This document shows, one piece after another, positions 44,860-56,783 of a DNA stretch of 64,000 bases. The position numbers were made by a program, and so were the translations under genes. Position 1 is the stretch's first letter. Every line of letters begins with the position of its first letter. The notes beneath the pieces were generated by a model. The model was not told the DNA's origin and did no database searches. It worked only from the letters and a program-made list of their open reading frames with translations. The DNA comes from Misgurnus anguillicaudatus (taxonomy: Eukaryota; Chordata; Actinopteri; Cypriniformes; Cobitidae). The stretch lies in NCBI RefSeq assembly GCF_027580225.2, contig NC_073356.2:16769501-16833500 (forward strand). Reading direction: 5' to 3'.

Positions 44860-45300
44860 CAGTATATCATTTTGTGACTGGAGGCTTGAGGTCTTGCTTA
44901 GTCTCCCGCAGCGAGTATCTGAGATTCAGCCCTGCCTTTAGGAGAAATCCACAGCATCGTCCTTTCAGGGAGTGTTTATGTAAACCAGGGCAAATTATTT
45001 CACCAATTACGGGGTCGCCGGGGTCAGCACAGCTTGGAAGGGAGGAAGGGAATCCAGGCCAGTTCGGGCCGCACGGAGAGGGGTTCAAAACATCTGCTGC
45101 AAAGGCAAAACGTGGATGAGGATCTGGAAAGCGAAACAGTCAAGCCACAAAAAGATACTTGCATTTTTAACTGATAAATCAAAGCAGAGGAGGATCTGCC
45201 AGCGGTACACAAAACGAACTGATTTTGATTCCAGGTGAGAGTGGGAGGAACAAAGGAAGAAGACAAGAAGCACAGTTAAAAAGTGAATTTTCCAGAAGAG
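44860..45300. other. Non-repetitive block
   Basis: GC-balanced, no repeat ends; frames on both strands without domains. Possible regulatory DNA. Confidence 0.3.
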
Positions 45301-45838
45301 TCGTTTTTCACTGTAATGAAATCAAGTTGACAAAACTAAAATGAAATCAGTACAATTACTGAGAAGTTTTATTCATTTATGCTTTTCTAAACATATTTTC
45401 TATGAAAAATATGTGCCATATAGAATTAAGAGTTAAAATATTGACAATGCCACACATAGACCTCAACGCTTTGTATATATCAATGATATGGAACAAATGC
45501 ATCCCATCACTAGACTATAAGTTGCTAAACATAACAACAAAATCAACAACAGCAGTGTAAACAAAACTGGCAAACAGTCAACAATGCATCCGTATAAATT
45601 ATTCATGCCGCAGTGGATGCTGGGAAGAGGGCGAATGGGACTGAACCACAAAACCTTTTTTCAGTGCAGGACTATTTGAACAAAGAAACCCATTAATCCT
45701 CGCCTGCTAAAGATAAACATTAAATGATAATAGAAAAGCAGCATAAATATAGATGTTCTGCAAAAAAAACCTGGAAAGCATTTTATACAAAGCAACTTAC
45801 TGCTGTCAAGTTATACATCATGGCGTCTTACTTAGGAA

Positions 45839-45910
45839 CAGTGGCGGCTCGTGACTGCTCATCCGAGGGGCGCAAATTTAAAACATGTTCGGAGTGTCAT
45901 GTGTGATGCT
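45839..45910. mobile_element. hAT-type end fragment
   Basis: CAGTGGCGGCTCGTGACTGC is a typical fish hAT start and resembles the right end of 32710-34294. No matching other end or duplication found. Confidence 0.45.
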
Positions 45911-45913
45911 TGC

Positions 45914-46430
45914 ATAGACTGTAAAAAAAGATGGACGTAGTGTCCGTGACGTCACCCATTGGTTTCTGAGGTTCGTTTTTGAAGCTTAAGGAAGGCGTGG
46001 CCTGTCGTCGTCATCTTGTTTGTGCGTCATCGCGCATCACTCCCGGATATCCGAAAATGGGTAAAGAGGCGGGACCTGAGTGAAGCTAAGGTCACTGGTT
46101 GCTAAACCACGCCCCCCTAGCTCATTTCTAGTGGCTGCAGTGGCTGTTCATCCCTTACTAAAGTGGCCACGCCCTTAAATATGCAGAACTTTAAAGCTTA
46201 ATATAATTTAAACGGATGAGTTACAAAAAAATTCACCCCCCTCACAGTTGTCATAAAGAGCAAACTTAGCTTTACAGACCAAAAACTATTTTTGTACCAG
46301 GCTGTAAACATATTTTTTTCTACTGTAAAGTTGGCCATTTTATCATAGGGGTCTATGGGAATTCACTCAGTTTTGGAGCCTGCCTCTAGTGGCCAGTCGA
46401 TGAATTGCAGTTTAAGTCACTTCCGTATTG
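45914..46430. mobile_element. Divergent 'CATAGACTGT' MITE
   Basis: Starts CATAGACTGTAAAAAAAGA like 49076, then differs. Holds GGGTCTATGGGAATTCAC and AGCCTGCCTCTAGTGGCC near its right end. Right limit approximate. Confidence 0.55.
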
Positions 46431-46469
46431 GCTTCATCAGAGAGATCGGAAGGTTGCCCCTCGGTTGCT

Positions 46470-46790
46470 TGTGTTTTCAAAATATGTGTTTGTTGCGTCA
46501 TGTGAACCATGTACATCACGTGTTTTGTCAGAATAAGTGCCTGCTGCACATGCGTCAAAACAGTTTATGATAAAAGAGACACGCAAGACACTCCCTTAAC
46601 AGTAAACTCTGATTACGCATGAGATTATGTGAGTATCTTGCAAACGCAGGCGTCTTTTTTATCATAAACCCAATAGATGCGTATGCAGCAGGCACTTATT
46701 TTGACGCGACACGTGATGCACATAAGTTCACTCGAAATTTTGAAATTACGTACCACACACATGTTGGGCTACATACATACTTCGCATCGA
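46470..46790. mobile_element. Foldback element with long imperfect arms
   Basis: AATAAGTGCCTGCTGCA (46532-46548) pairs perfectly with 46684-46700, and TTTATGATAAAAGAGAC (46564-46580) with 46652-46668 at 16 of 17. Outer parts (CATCACGTG / CACGTGATG) also pair. Confidence 0.75.
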
Positions 46791-46819
46791 GCGACCCCCA
46801 AAAAAAAGAAGTTACCGGC

Positions 46820-46896
46820 TGCCACTGCTTAGGAATCGAACCCATGATCATGACATGATAGCACCATGCCTTTCATCTGAGCTATAGAAACATGGC
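46820..46896 (-). mobile_element. tRNA-derived SINE head
   Basis: On the minus strand TAGCTCAGATGAAAGGCA (46868-46886, A box) is followed by GGGTTCGATTCC (46832-46843, B box), an RNA polymerase III promoter of tRNA type. The acceptor stem does not pair, so this is a SINE remnant rather than a tRNA gene. Confidence 0.65.
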
Positions 46897-46999
46897 TATT
46901 TTTTATGATTATTTAATGGTCTAAGGATTTTTTTCAAAGTGAGGTTGAACAAGATGGGGGTGGTGCGAGAACACAGAATAATACTCACTTCAAGTGGAA

Positions 47000-47600
47000 T
47001 GATTGGTTTCTTGCCGCTTCAATGATCATATCCTTCCCTTTCTCTCTTCTGCTCCCTCTCAGCGGCGCTCGGAGAAAATGTGAGAACCAGATGTGGAGTC
47101 TTGACTGCAGATGTGCTCGCTTAGAGGCCAAGAAAACGCTAATCTCAGGACCTCGGAAACACGCACTCACGTGAACACACAAACACTTACAAACACAGAT
47201 TTCTGAAGTCATCCCTCATTTTGAATTATTCATTTCGGAAATGATAATAGCACCACGCTTCAGTCTAATAAAGAGCGTCAGTCTTTCTGTAAAACCAGAT
47301 TGTGCTCGCCACATTTTAGCTGCTTCCAGGAATCACAGGATTGGAAGACGCTGTGCGCTCCTTTATTTACTTAGCAGATGATAACCTCTTACCACACATA
47401 CTCTCAACAGAGTTAAAAACATGCTCTTCTCTCTCCCGCAAACAGCCTAATGGGTTTAAATGCTCTCAAATATTAATGCGTGTCCTTCAGACGCTACAAG
47501 CCAAACCCATTATTATAACAAGCAGTGGCCTTGTGGACTGGGACAGTGCAGAAAGAGAACTCAATATTAATGAAATGAGTGCGAACGGTAGTTATAATGT
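47000..47600. other. Non-repetitive block, candidate regulatory element
   Basis: No repeats; motifs GAATTATTCATTTCGG and TTTATTTACTTAGCAG. Frame 47341-47604 is not recognised. Confidence 0.35.
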
Positions 47601-48519
47601 TTAAGAGCATTGCTTTCAGATGACTATAGCTGTGCATTAAAAAAACAATGTGTTTCCCACTATATCCACTGGTGAAGTTATTACTGTTTGAGCATAAAAC
47701 AAAGTGCTTCATGGGTAAAATGTAGAAGTTATACTGTACTGTACGACTTGCATTTTATATTCTGCTTTCATTCTATTTTCACTTATAACCCTGCACTTCA
47801 CCAATTTGTGATGAAAACAGTACAGTATGAAAGGCAAAAGCGAAAAAATTAAATAAGATTTATTTTCCACAAACAGCTGTAAAATAAAAGAGAGGATAAG
47901 AAAAAGGGAAAATTGAGCTTTCCACACGGTTCTTCTCCTTCATTAGCATTCTATTCATTCTAATAAGTATTGATTGGGACACATTTGGCATGCAGTGTGC
48001 ACCTTATGGTGCCTGGTGTGTGTGCGTATGTTTATAAGTGAGTCTTGATGTGCGCATGTTTGCGTGCGCGTGTGTCAGATTTGTGGCAGCTGTCAGCTGG
48101 TGTCTCCCCAGGATGAGCTCAGTACAGCACATCCCATCTCCAGGACCCTCTGACCCCTGCATTCTCACCAGGGACCAATAACACGTCTCTTGATTTAGTG
48201 CAGGGAGGTTACATAGTACTTATGTTTAATAAGCGGCACGCAGAGCTGAGCCTCCCTAGCAGGACTTTGGGGGTAATCACCTCATATTCATCTTAGGCTG
48301 GTTTGGGAAGGGAGGATCCACACATGCCTGGTAACATGCAGCCTATGGTGAGGAAACAAGCTCTTTACGTTATTGGATGTTTTATGATTTTGGTTGAAGA
48401 AAGTGATTGATGATCAATTACGGAAATGTGATTAATCAGATTTCATTCTTCATTTCCATGTGAGAGAAGGGTCTTTGAAATATACGCGTGCATGTGATTT
48501 GGATTTCTTTATTCTGTTA
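47601..48519. other. No gene recognised; 48080-48330 GC-richer
   Basis: 47640-47930 is AT-rich. 48080-48330 is GC-balanced with CAGCTGTCAGCTG and CACCTCATATTCATC motifs and may be regulatory DNA. Confidence 0.3.
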
Positions 48520-48741
48520 AACTGTTAAAAATGATAAATGATGGTATGCACACAGTTGACCATACCCTTTTACTTCCATAGTATGTATTTTTCCTACTAT
48601 GGAAGTCAGTGAGTACTATTAACTGTGTGCTTACCATCATTTATCAAAATATCATCTTTTGTGTTATACAGAAAAACACTCATACAGGTTTAGAACACCA
48701 TGACGGTGAATAAATAATGTTTGGGTGAACTATACCTTTAT
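48520..48741. mobile_element. TTAA-type MITE, decayed
   Basis: Holds GATGGTATGCACACAGTTGA, CTTCCATAGTATG, CATACAGGTTTAGAACACC and the end GGGTGAACTATACCTTTA in the order seen at 57489-57831. The terminal TTAA is mutated. Confidence 0.7.
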
Positions 48742-48744
48742 TGT

Positions 48745-49056
48745 GTAAATTAAGACTTAAACATTATTAATTTTTTATAAAATGCTTTAAAGTCCCAGTC
48801 AGACCCAGTATCGAAAATTACGATTTGTGCAGTGTCAAGTAGTTGTCCATCAATGTAAACAATGTGCAAAGTTGTTAACCCAATGTGGACTTTCGGTCTC
48901 GTGGCCTTAAATTGCGCGCACTCACTTAGTCTACGAGTCTGTAGGGTGTCCCATCTGTCATTTTTAAGCTTCGAAGTATGCTCATCAGCGCCCCCTTGAT
49001 GCGGTCTTCGGCAAAGCTACATGCATGATTTCATCAAAGAATACAATATTAGAAAG
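48745..49056. other. No feature recognised
   Basis: No repeat ends or coding signal. Confidence 0.35.
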
Positions 49057-49060
49057 CTTA

Positions 49061-50017
49061 CTGTGGGTTCACACCATAGACTGTAAAAAAAGATGGACGA
49101 CGACTGTTCGCTGTCTTCCATTGGTGAAAAGTGAAGCCGCCAGTTTCCCGATACGGTGCTGAAATCTTGGGTCTTGAGTCTGCGCAGTAGCGATTTTGGG
49201 AGCAGTCCTGCGCAGTAGTGAGCAGGAAGTAAAGCCGCGAAAGCAAGGCTCCGCCCTCGCAGAATGCGCATATCACACGATATCACAGCTGTCAATCATG
49301 ACGTGACACCACCTTTTTTATATCATTAAATAACTAACTAAAAACAAACTTATTTTAAAAACAAACATTTGAATTTACATCAGCGTGATAAAGACTACAG
49401 TAAATGACAAAAAACAGCTTCGGAAAAAAAGATAATTGAAGTATAATTAAATTGTTTAGTTGGTCTCAAGTCCCAATGAATAACATGGGGAGGCGGGGTT
49501 TATGACCTATACTGGGATCAGTCACTGGGGGGCGAACGAGACATTTTGGCTTCACTTTTCAGGGCTTGCGCGGCACGCTTGGTTCACACCAGCCGCGTTT
49601 GAGTCGTCAAATTTGTGTCTACTGCGTCTAGTTTGCTGCTTGAACATTTTTTGTTTACTCGCTTCAAATTCTAGTCTTCGAGACATTTGCGCGGAAATTC
49701 GCGTTATGGGAGGGGCTTCTGCGACTCTGCTCGCTTCCTGTAATCATGTAACTACTAGAGCAAGCTCCTGCTTGGATAACGTGGCACGTTTTTCTGCCAA
49801 AGTTCAAAATTTTCAACTCGAGCGTTTTCGCGGCAACGCTCAATTAGTGCCATTCACGCGAACTGGACGCGCGAATTAGGCTGAATCGCGTCTACCGCGC
49901 TAAACGCCTCATTCAAGCCGCGAGACCTCCAGATGCGCGTCATCGCGTCTTCACATTGACTTAACATTAAAATCACTCGAGCTTGATGCCTCTACCGAGA
50001 CTGGTGTGAATGCAGCA
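49061..50017. mobile_element. MITE, TTA duplication, interrupted (family of 12145)
   Basis: TTA at 49058-49060 and 50018-50020. Opposite orientation to 12145-12546, with CACCAGCCGCGTTTGAG and CCTCTACCGAGACTGGTGTG near its ends. Without the insert it is about 450 bp, near the 402 bp of the other copy. PIF/Harbinger-like. Confidence 0.78.
49076..49580 (+). mobile_element. 'CATAGACTGT' MITE nested in the left end
   Basis: GGTTCACACC lies on both sides (49066-49075 and 49581-49590), where the other copy (12530-12542, complement) has it once. The interior matches 43856-44305 in reverse: GATGGACGACG, TTGGGTCTTGAGTCTGCGCA, GGAGGCGGGG and CGAGACATTTTGGCTTCAC. Confidence 0.82.
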
Positions 50018-50020
50018 TTA

Positions 50021-51155
50021 GAAATTTGGTCTGACGGGCACTTTAAAAGTTCTCAAAGACTTAATATGGCTAAAATCTGGTAGAAATGTAAACCTGAGAG
50101 GTTTGCTTGATTTTTATTATCAATTTAAAACTAAACTCTCTTAATAAATACATTACATTCTGCCTACATTATACAAAAATCAAACTATTAAATATTTTTC
50201 AGGCCTAAGGTCTTACTTATGTAATATAAGCAGTAATACATTCATAATGTAGCTTCATAAACATTACTAACCACCTGGTAGCACATGAAAATGTTGTAGA
50301 TTCCCTCATCAGGTGTTGTCAAATGCAAAGACACATGTACATGCTTGTGTATCAGCTCTGCTGCCCCATGAAAACTCCCAAAGTCACCTTTCCCTGAAGC
50401 CCACGACAGAGAGGTGCAGGCTGATATGAGTGGTTGTCATACACTGGACAGTTTTGTACCGGTCACCTTGTCGCTCTTTTCAGGGAACATTTTCTTTATC
50501 CATGAGTGCTTGTGTTTGGCCTCAGGGAAACCTAATGATCCTCTGTCTCTTCTGGTCTGTCATGTCTACACCTCTCCAGAAACCACACATTCAATTCACC
50601 ATTTCCAGTCTTCATGCTACAAAATCTCCTGACCTCTCCATGCCCTTGAAAAACATGGCATGTATGACAATGGCGAAGTACAGTACATTAAAAACTGCAC
50701 TAAAGTAATTCCATTAAAAAAATATGTAATCTGTAATGATATTTTCTGTGATATATCTTGTGAATAAAAATCCAATTTCACTGTATGCCGAGAAAGAGAG
50801 ACTTTTTTAGCTTTCTTTATTCTTTTCTTTTTTGTGTGGAGACAAAGAATAGTAAATGGGTAAGTGCCTTGAATTGCCGTTGTTAGCAGAGCTCAAATAT
50901 GCAGATTTAAATGTGGTTATTACTACCATTCTGCTCATTTCAACTGTCGCTAACTGCACTTAATTAAATCAGATTGATTAGACCTTTTCTAGACGTCCCC
51001 CACAATCAAGTCATTATGACAAATACAGGAGTGGGTACAAACTCAGGGTCTCAGGACTTCTTTTACAGCAAATGTGCAGTCCTGGTGTCACCTTGTGCCA
51101 CGGCAGACGAGACAAGCAAATGGGTACTTTCTTCTTTTGCCAGAAAAGATCCATA
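50021..51155. other. No gene recognised
   Basis: AT-rich with short frames at 50414-50708 on the plus strand that lack domains. Confidence 0.3.
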
Positions 51156-51405
51156 AACTGTCAAAAAAATGGTCCCTATAGCTGTCACTGGGGCGGTACA
51201 CCTTTGAGTTCATGTTACATTCTAAAAAATGCTGGGTTATTTTTAACCCAGCATTGGGTCAAGAAGGGGACAAGCCCAGCAGCTGGGTTACAGTTATCCC
51301 CCCAAAAAATTATATTTGATGCAACAATGGGTTAAAATGACCCAGCATTTTGGGTTGAAACAACCCAGCATGTGTTAAATTACAACCCAGCATGCTGGGA
51401 TCATC
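51156..51405. mobile_element. Two MITE fragments: GGTCCC-type and AACCCAGC-type
   Basis: 51156-51205 (AAAAAATGGTCCCTATAGC..CACTGGGGCGGTAC) matches the end at 57340-57400 in reverse. 51217-51405 has AATGCTGGGTTATTTT and five AACCCAGC/GCTGGGTT motifs in both orientations, as at 11600. A further short piece (AATGCTGGGTTGTC) lies at 51745. Confidence 0.65.
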
Positions 51406-51809
51406 CCTTTTTGACCTATTATAGTATACCTATACAGTATATCTGTAGCTGTATGTATATTCTGTTAGATAAGATTTGCTAGATAAGATTTTAACCATGT
51501 CTTACTCTGTGTTCAGACTTTATATCCAAGTATTAAAAGAAAGATATTTCTGTGTAAATTTAAACATTTCTCCTATGATTTTCTCATATCTAAAGATCTG
51601 AATTATGTTTCCATAACTTAATAGCTCAATTTTCTTACTGTACCTGTGAACAGTTTGCATACATTTTTTCACAGTTAATCCTTAATCCACAGTTAAAACT
51701 TAATAGAGATAAAATCTAAATTGTGCAATTTTTTGCACTCTAAAAAATGCTGGGTTGTCTTAACCCATGGTTGGGTGAAAAGTAGACAATTTGGTTTAAA
51801 TTAAAGGAT

Positions 51810-52478
51810 TACTAAATTTTCCTAAAAAACAAATCCTAAAAATGTACCCACCCAATGTCACCCCCTTCAAAGGGCTCTAAATGATCCCAACCGAGGCATG
51901 AGGGTCTTATCTAGCAAAAATATGCACTTTTAAACCACAGCTTCTTGTCTTGCACCAGCCGTGTGTGGCACCAGCACGACCTCACGTAATGCGTCATCAC
52001 GTCAAAAGGTCACGCATGACGTAATATTCGAAACTACCGCCCCAGTGTTTATAAATGTGGAGAAAGAGTGTGATGTTGTTGTATGTGAAATGATACATGA
52101 GACACCACATGTCTTTGTGTAAGTTTATTGTTTAAAATGATCTATAAATGTGAGTTTTACATATGTGACCTTATACGGTCACACGGCTGGTGCAAGACGA
52201 GAAGTTGTGGTTTAAAAGTGCATATTTTGTATTTTTCTTGCCAAAAATTACAATTGTTTTGCTTGATAAGACCCTTATGCCTTATTGGGGATCATTTAGA
52301 GTCCTTTGAAGCTGCGTTGAAACTGCAATTTTAAACTGCATTGAAACTGTAAATTGTTGGGGTCTAATAAAGTCTATTAAACTGAGAAACGTAATTTTTT
52401 CCCGACTGAACAAAGAAAAACATCAACATTTTGGATGACATGGGGGTTAGTAAATTATCAGGATTTATTTTTTTAAAG
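51810..52478. mobile_element. Foldback MITE, second copy of 31702 family
   Basis: Shares GAGGCATGAGGGTCTTATC, AATGCGTCATCACGTCAA, AAGCTGCGTTGAAACTGC and CAACATTTTGGATGACATG with 31702-32477 in the same order. The left end is decayed; the right end reads TAAATTATCAGGATTTAT. Confidence 0.75.
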
Positions 52479-52669
52479 TGGAGTAATCATTTAACCTGGA
52501 AACTATTATTTTTTGACCAAACTACGTGCTGAAACATCCCAGCATTTTTTTTTTAATACTAATTCTTCCTCACCAACTGCTTGTCATAAGGAGACCACAC
52601 CCAGCTTTTATCACCATTCATAAATTTCAGTTTATGTTATTGCATATTCTGTTTTATGAGGAAATTTGT

Positions 52670-52987
52670 GGTGTATCTGAAGAGCTCGCATGCAAAAGCC
52701 GCTAAATTCAGAAATACCAGTTTGTTGGCAGAATCGGTTAAACACCACAAAGATTTTTCGGCAAAGTGCACGAAAGAAGAATTGGATAAACAATGGTGCA
52801 TGTACATCCGACGTTTACCAAAATATATTAGGATTTGACTGAATTTTTGAGACTTTTACCTTGATTCAGAAAAGACATTCCCTAAAAGTGAAATTACTGA
52901 ATCTAAACATATGGCTGATAAAAAATGCTAATTTACAAGAAAACATGTCAGATGCACTTAGAGGGTTTTGCATCTGAACTCTTCATC
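52670..52987. mobile_element. Old DNA element copy B, uninterrupted
   Basis: Left TGAAGAGCTCGCATGCAAAAG and right TTTTGCATCTGAACTCTTCA are inverted repeats. It gives the reference for copies at 1921 and 16409. About 310 bp, non-coding; a 60-residue frame inside has no domain. Confidence 0.72.
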
Positions 52988-52989
52988 TG

Positions 52990-53133
52990 TTCCTATAGCT
53001 TAACTGGTAGAGCATTGCATAGCAGAGCAAAGGTTGTTTGATTCTCAAGGAATACAAATACTATTAAATTAATAGTAAAGATTAAAGTTGCTTTAGATAA
53101 AAGCCTCTGCCAAATGTGTAAATGTAAATGCCT
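52990..53133 (+). mobile_element. tRNA-derived SINE with LINE-type tail
   Basis: A box TAGCTTAACTGGTAGAGCA (52996-53014) and B box GGTTGTTTGATTCTC (53032-53046) at tRNA spacing, then a tail GATAAAAGCCTCTGCCAAAT with AATGTAAATG at the end. This head and tail are typical of fish SINEs (HE1-like, from memory), the tail being shared with an L2-type LINE. It lies immediately after the right end of copy B. Confidence 0.85.
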
Positions 53134-53439
53134 TTTATGTTGACTTAATGCATACAGACTGTCTGTCTACTGTATGACTTCATATGTAGACAAAATTCAG
53201 ATCTTTTAAAAATTATTTTTATAAAAAAGCAAGCAATAAGAAAAAGCATTGTCTTCTGTGAAGTACATAACCTCAATATACACTGTATGATGAGTTTCAC
53301 GTCTCCGAAATTAAGCTACTCTATACAATGCGTCAAATGCTTTCAAAGCGTGATAAAAATATAACATTTCTTATCTTATTTTCAAAAATGCATTCATTGT
53401 TATTTTCATGTAATCATAATGATTGCACGGGGCCATTTC

Positions 53440-54720
53440 AATACTTCGTTCTGAGCACTTTCGATGCAAACTGTTATTTTTGCACTAAGAGACTTTGAAG
53501 GACGTTTATTGTTCCCAAAATGAAAAACTCCCTCTGTTTCGGCATCCTTTCGAATTTATGATTAAACGTTAATGGTGAGGATATTGACAGGGCACTTTCA
53601 ACAACAGCACGAAAGAAATGATGGGTTGGCTGATGCAGAGGGATAACAAAAATTCCCCCCTAGGAGTCGTTGAGTTAATATTGTTGCTGAAGTGTTTCTT
53701 TAGCTTTGATTGCAATTTTGAGAGGAAATTATCTCACTGGGAGGGTGGCATTGTCCAACTGTGAGTAGCGTTCACATTAATACAATCTCAGTCTCTCGCT
53801 GCCTCTTTCTTATGTTTTGTCCTATAGTCAGACTCTGATAACATCCAGTGTTGATGCCACTAGCTGTTGCATGCCTCGGATATTGACCGCATTCATAAAT
53901 TGGGCTCTTTGTAGAAGCTCTTCCCTTATCTCCCTACTGCACAGCTCTTCGCCGCATGAAATGGCTTGATCTGCCAGACCAGAGAAAAAAAGCTATCAGA
54001 TAAGAGTCAGAATGCTTCTCTCTTAATTCATTTATCTTGTATACCCAAAGCAATGTATGACTTCATTGTTTTTGTATATATGTGGGTGTACGCTTTCGTT
54101 GCCGAGAGTTGTGCTGTGCACTCAGTGTCATTGCAACCTTGGTCCGTAATGAACCTAAAGGCCTCAGTTGACAAGACCTTGCTTTATGATTAGGAATTCA
54201 TTATTCACTCCTTTCTGCCCACCCTCCACTGCTTGGACAATAAAAGAGCGATCTATTTGTAAAAACGACTCTCTCAAAAGTGGCACGGACACTTGGCATT
54301 CATATTCATTTAATTACCGAGTGCATTATTACCTTCAAAGCATTTTCCACCCTTCTAACGTAATGGCTTTTCACTGATTCCCATGACATTTCCTTTCATA
54401 GACGGCTGCACCTCCAGAAATTGCTCAGTCTGTCTTTGACAGCTCCAGTCTCTTTGCTCACATGCCCGATCAGACAAATCATCCGTGTCTTAATTGCAAC
54501 ACTATCATGCTGACACAACCCGGCCGTACCACACCACCAGCAAAACCTTTTCACAGCATCACCTTCAGTTTTTGAGCTCTAAAACGATAACGTCACACGT
54601 CGTAGGCTTTGTGATAGCGGTCGCGTCACTAAAAGAACAATGCAAATCGGGAAACTTTATTGGTGTTGTATGCCATTAATCCACCATTCCAGCACAGTCA
54701 TTTGAAATGAGTCACCTTTG
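53440..54720. other. Non-repetitive block, candidate regulatory cluster
   Basis: About 1.3 kb with no repeat ends. Motifs include TTCATTTAATTACCGAG, TTTATGATTAGGAATTC and GAGTTAATATTG. Short frames without domains. Confidence 0.38.
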
Positions 54721-55516
54721 TTGACTAGTACTTCATACTGCAGTCAGTGATGGTAATAAAAAAAGGACCCCGTGTATAAACAGTGCCCATTGGTCTTGTT
54801 AACACCAATAATAGTTTATAGCGTATTTTTCTCACAAATCAGTCTTTCTGTCCTCTTTTTAGCTGTTTTCAAATCCATTTTATAAAAGTGGGGGGAAGGT
54901 AAAGAGTGTGCAAATATAAACTATTTTTCCACCAGACAAGAGGCAGAAGATAAAGGCGTGTGATGGGCTAGAGATGAAGCATTTGTAAAGGTTAAGAAAT
55001 GATCCGTGACAAAAAAGCTCTTCTCTACACAGTTAAAGCTTGACATTGGTTAATGGAGGAACAAGGACAGGAAGAAACATGCGGCTGCGGTTAGTAGCCC
55101 CATTTCTGAAAGCAAAATTTGCTTTTAACATTAGCATATAAAAATCGAATTTTGCTCTCATTGTAATTAATGCGGTATTTATGTAGCTTTGATGTAAGGG
55201 GTTTTGAAGAGTTTGATAGCACGAATTAAAGACTATGTCGTGTTCAAAGCTGATCAAATAAGTTATTAAGCAATCGCATGTACCAAAAATGGTTACTATA
55301 TATCCGTATACATGCTATTAATCGCAGTTTTTAAATAACAGTACTTACTAATTAGTTAAGACACTCGTTTGATTTGTAGACATTGTTGCTCCTAGACACT
55401 TGAAGTGATGCCAAGCTTAAGTGGCTAAACAAATCCACATTCAAATCAAACAAAAGTTTGAATCTTCCACACATGGTAGTTACCATAGTTACAGCAACCG
55501 CTATCTTTATGACCCC
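54721..55516. other. No feature recognised
   Basis: AT-rich DNA without repeat ends; frames are short. Confidence 0.35.
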
Positions 55517-55640
55517 ATTCACACAGCATGTTAATCCCATAAAATTGCCAGCGTGCCTTCTGTGTGAACGCAAACACGTCCTGTAATTGTTTCTGGGATC
55601 GCTCCCGTAAAGGGAACCGTACGCGTACTGTGTGAATGAA
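55517..55640. mobile_element. Small MITE with CATTCACACAG ends
   Basis: CATTCACACAGCATG at the left and GTACTGTGTGAATG at the right are imperfect inverted repeats; GTAAAGGGAACCGTACGCG lies inside. Confidence 0.5.
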
Positions 55641-55918
55641 AGAATGCCGGGGGTCTTGTAGTGAGGACACGTGTGTCATCGCAACAAAAAGTTGCTTTCA
55701 GGTGATATCATTCAGTTCTTTTGGGATTTTAAATGCAGATTAACATTCACAACAAAAATATGTCTCCAAACTGGAATGAGATTAGGAAGTTACTTAAGGT
55801 TACATTTTCACATGGGTCTTAATGAGCGTTTTACACTTTACGCGGCAACCGCAAGTGTTTTGTTCTTTATCAAAAAGAGACGTGCGGAAAGCGGCAAAAC
55901 GGGGTTGGTTACAGAGCT

Positions 55919-56099
55919 CTGCTAAAAAACCAATAGACACCATAACAGAAATTCTATTGGTTTTATTGGTTCTAATGGAATATGGCCCAAAACACACTAC
56001 AGTGTAGTGGTTTTAATGGTAAAAGCTAATGGTCCCTATTGGTATTTTAATGGAACCCATTAGAATTTTCTGTAATGGTTTTATTGTTTTTTTCAGCAG
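55919..56099. mobile_element. 181-bp palindromic MITE
   Basis: CTGCTAAAAAACCAATAG at the left mirrors TATTGTTTTTTTCAGCAG at the right. ATAACAGAAATTCTATTGG pairs with CCATTAGAATTTTCTGTAA, so the element is nearly a full hairpin. Confidence 0.75.
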
Positions 56100-56303
56100 G
56101 GAGGTGAGGCGGAGTTGGTCCACACGCCTTGCCTGTGCACCCAAAAAAAAAACTGTCCCTAAGGACAGAGCACTTCACGGCAGGCGGCGTTGAAGATAAA
56201 CATATTTGCACTAAATGCTGCACAAAACGCTTCCACTACACAAGAAAAGCTGTAGCCGTGCAGCGTTTCCGGCGCTTGCTGTGTACCGCGTGAAACGGCC
56301 TTA

Positions 56304-56783
56304 CAGTACATTCACACGGGGCGTAAGCGTTAATGCTTCCCATTCACTTTCAATGGGTGACGTCATGCGTTGCCAACCTGAATTGTGGATCCGTCGACAC
56401 CGCGTCACTGCCGTTGCTTGAAGCTGAAGTTTAACATTTCTCAACTTTTCAAGCAGCAATGCGTGCGTCAGCTAACTTTTCAGCAAATGCTTTCGCCCCA
56501 GGTGAATGTACCATTAAGCATTAACGCTTGACGAAAGGAGTGTCTGAAGCGTGGCCAACAGCCAATCACAGTGGCCGCAACAAATGCTTCGTTCTTCCAT
56601 AAACGTAATTGGCTGACTCTGCCTTGGTTATTTGCATAAGGCGATCTGATTGGCTGACGCTCATGTTGACGCTTGAAAAGTTGAGAAATGTTCAACTTCT
56701 GCCGCGAGTTACAGCAATGCATGACATCACCCATTCAAAGTAAATAAGAAGCGTTAGCGCTTACGCCCCGTGTGAATATACCG
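56304..56783. mobile_element. 480-bp MITE, TTA duplication
   Basis: TTA at 56301-56303 and 56784-56786. Ends CAGTACATTCACACGGGG and complement of CCCCGTGTGAATATACCG match well and continue through GCGTAAGCG and CCCATTCA. PIF/Harbinger-like by duplication size; non-coding. Confidence 0.82.

Noticed and set aside
46820..46896. Functional tRNA gene
   Set aside because: A and B boxes are present but the acceptor and other stems do not pair; SINE remnant.
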